Shown here piece by piece: positions 4,856 through 5,139 of a stretch of DNA of 5,139 nucleotides. A program made the translations under genes and the position numbers. The DNA is from Limnochordia bacterium. Lineage in GTDB: Bacteria > Bacillota > Limnochordia > Darwinibacteriales > B1SED10-159. A model generated the notes under the pieces. The model did not search any database. It was given only the letters and a program-made list of their open reading frames with translations, and was not told where the DNA came from. Each line of letters opens with the position of its first letter. Within the stretch, counting starts at the first letter, position 1. The stretch lies in assembly GCA_007132255.1 (NCBI GenBank), contig SLOZ01000326.1, positions 1 to 5,139 of the forward strand. Reading direction: 5' to 3'.

Positions 4856-5139
4856 GTGGGTGTATATCCCTTTACGCTGGCGGCCACGTCACTGACGTAC
4901 CCGCATCGCGATTTGATCCATAACCTCATGCAGCTGCCGCCGATCTTTGACGGCGTTGAGATCATGTTGGAGTATCCGCTCACGCTCCCACTAGAGAAAG
5001 AACAGCGGCAGGCGGTGGAACGTTTGGTGCGAGAGCGGGCTCTGTCGGTAACGGTTCATCTTCCCCTCAGCTTACAGCTGGCCAGCACCAATCCGTGGTT
5101 TCGGGATGCCTCGCTGCGCACTTTGGACGAGGCTTTTCA
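4856..5139 (+). CDS. Partial AP-endonuclease-2/sugar phosphate isomerase type TIM-barrel protein (N-terminal part)
   Basis: The gene is cut by the window end after 94 codons. The start GTG gives MGVYPFTLAATSLTYP. It continues with FDGVEIMLEYP (31-41) as a second strand carrying the usual glutamate, and VHLPLSLQLAS (67-77), matching the H-x-P motif after the third strand in this superfamily. This pattern is seen in xylose-isomerase-like sugar phosphate isomerases/epimerases and endonuclease IV relatives. The combination of YPHRDLIHN, VEIMLE and TVHLPLSL with a following R-x-xSL also resembles CbiR, the cobamide-remodelling phosphodiesterase of the same fold. I cannot decide between them without the rest of the protein. 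It lies 68 bases after the CoA-binding gene on the same strand and may share its transcript. Confidence 0.75.
   Translation, partial: MGVYPFTLAATSLTYPHRDLIHNLMQLPPIFDGVEIMLEYPLTLPLEKEQRQAVERLVRERALSVTVHLPLSLQLASTNPWFRDASLRTLDEAF

Noticed and set aside
1..5139. CRISPR array, tRNA, rRNA or a defence or other novel multi-gene system
   Set aside because: No regularly spaced repeats, no tRNA-like cloverleaf noticed by eye, and all genes belong to familiar housekeeping or transport families.

Overview
The window looks like ordinary chromosome from a bacterium of moderate GC content (about half G+C by eye). Strong AGGAGG-type ribosome binding sites, GTG and TTG starts, and a TATAAT/TGn promoter suggest a Firmicutes-like (Bacillota) lineage. 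The solute-binding protein has a plain AxA signal peptide and no lipobox cysteine, which is unusual for a one-membrane Firmicute. That would fit a two-membrane or deep-branching lineage, but this is inference and no taxon can be fixed from the sequence.

Layout. Bases 33-3429 (+) hold a carbohydrate ABC importer of the CUT1 (maltose/multiple-sugar) type: an exported solute-binding protein, then two six-helix permeases overlapping by 4 bases. No ATPase gene is present, so a shared ATPase elsewhere is likely. The binding protein and first permease are separated by a 302-base spacer with no gene but much dyad symmetry: a 128-base element bounded by a perfect 14-base inverted repeat, a hairpin inside it, and two further hairpins. 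A bidirectional terminator (3440-3472) ends the operon and also serves the convergent gene on the minus strand.

Bases 3471-4322 (-) encode a stand-alone 5'-3' exonuclease/flap nuclease with no polymerase domain, starting at a TTG. A 63-base divergent intergenic region with two overlapping -10 elements separates it from a YccU-type CoA-binding protein (4386-4787, +). The last gene starts at GTG 4856 and runs off the window; it is the N-terminal part of an AP-endonuclease-2/sugar-phosphate-isomerase-type TIM barrel, with some resemblance to the cobamide-remodelling enzyme CbiR.

The importer genes clearly work together. The exonuclease, CoA-binding protein and TIM-barrel protein have no evident link to sugar uptake. 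I found no sign of a new multi-gene system. The most unusual structure is the inverted-repeat-rich spacer at 1325-1603, which could be a small non-autonomous mobile element, a set of mRNA-stability hairpins, or both.
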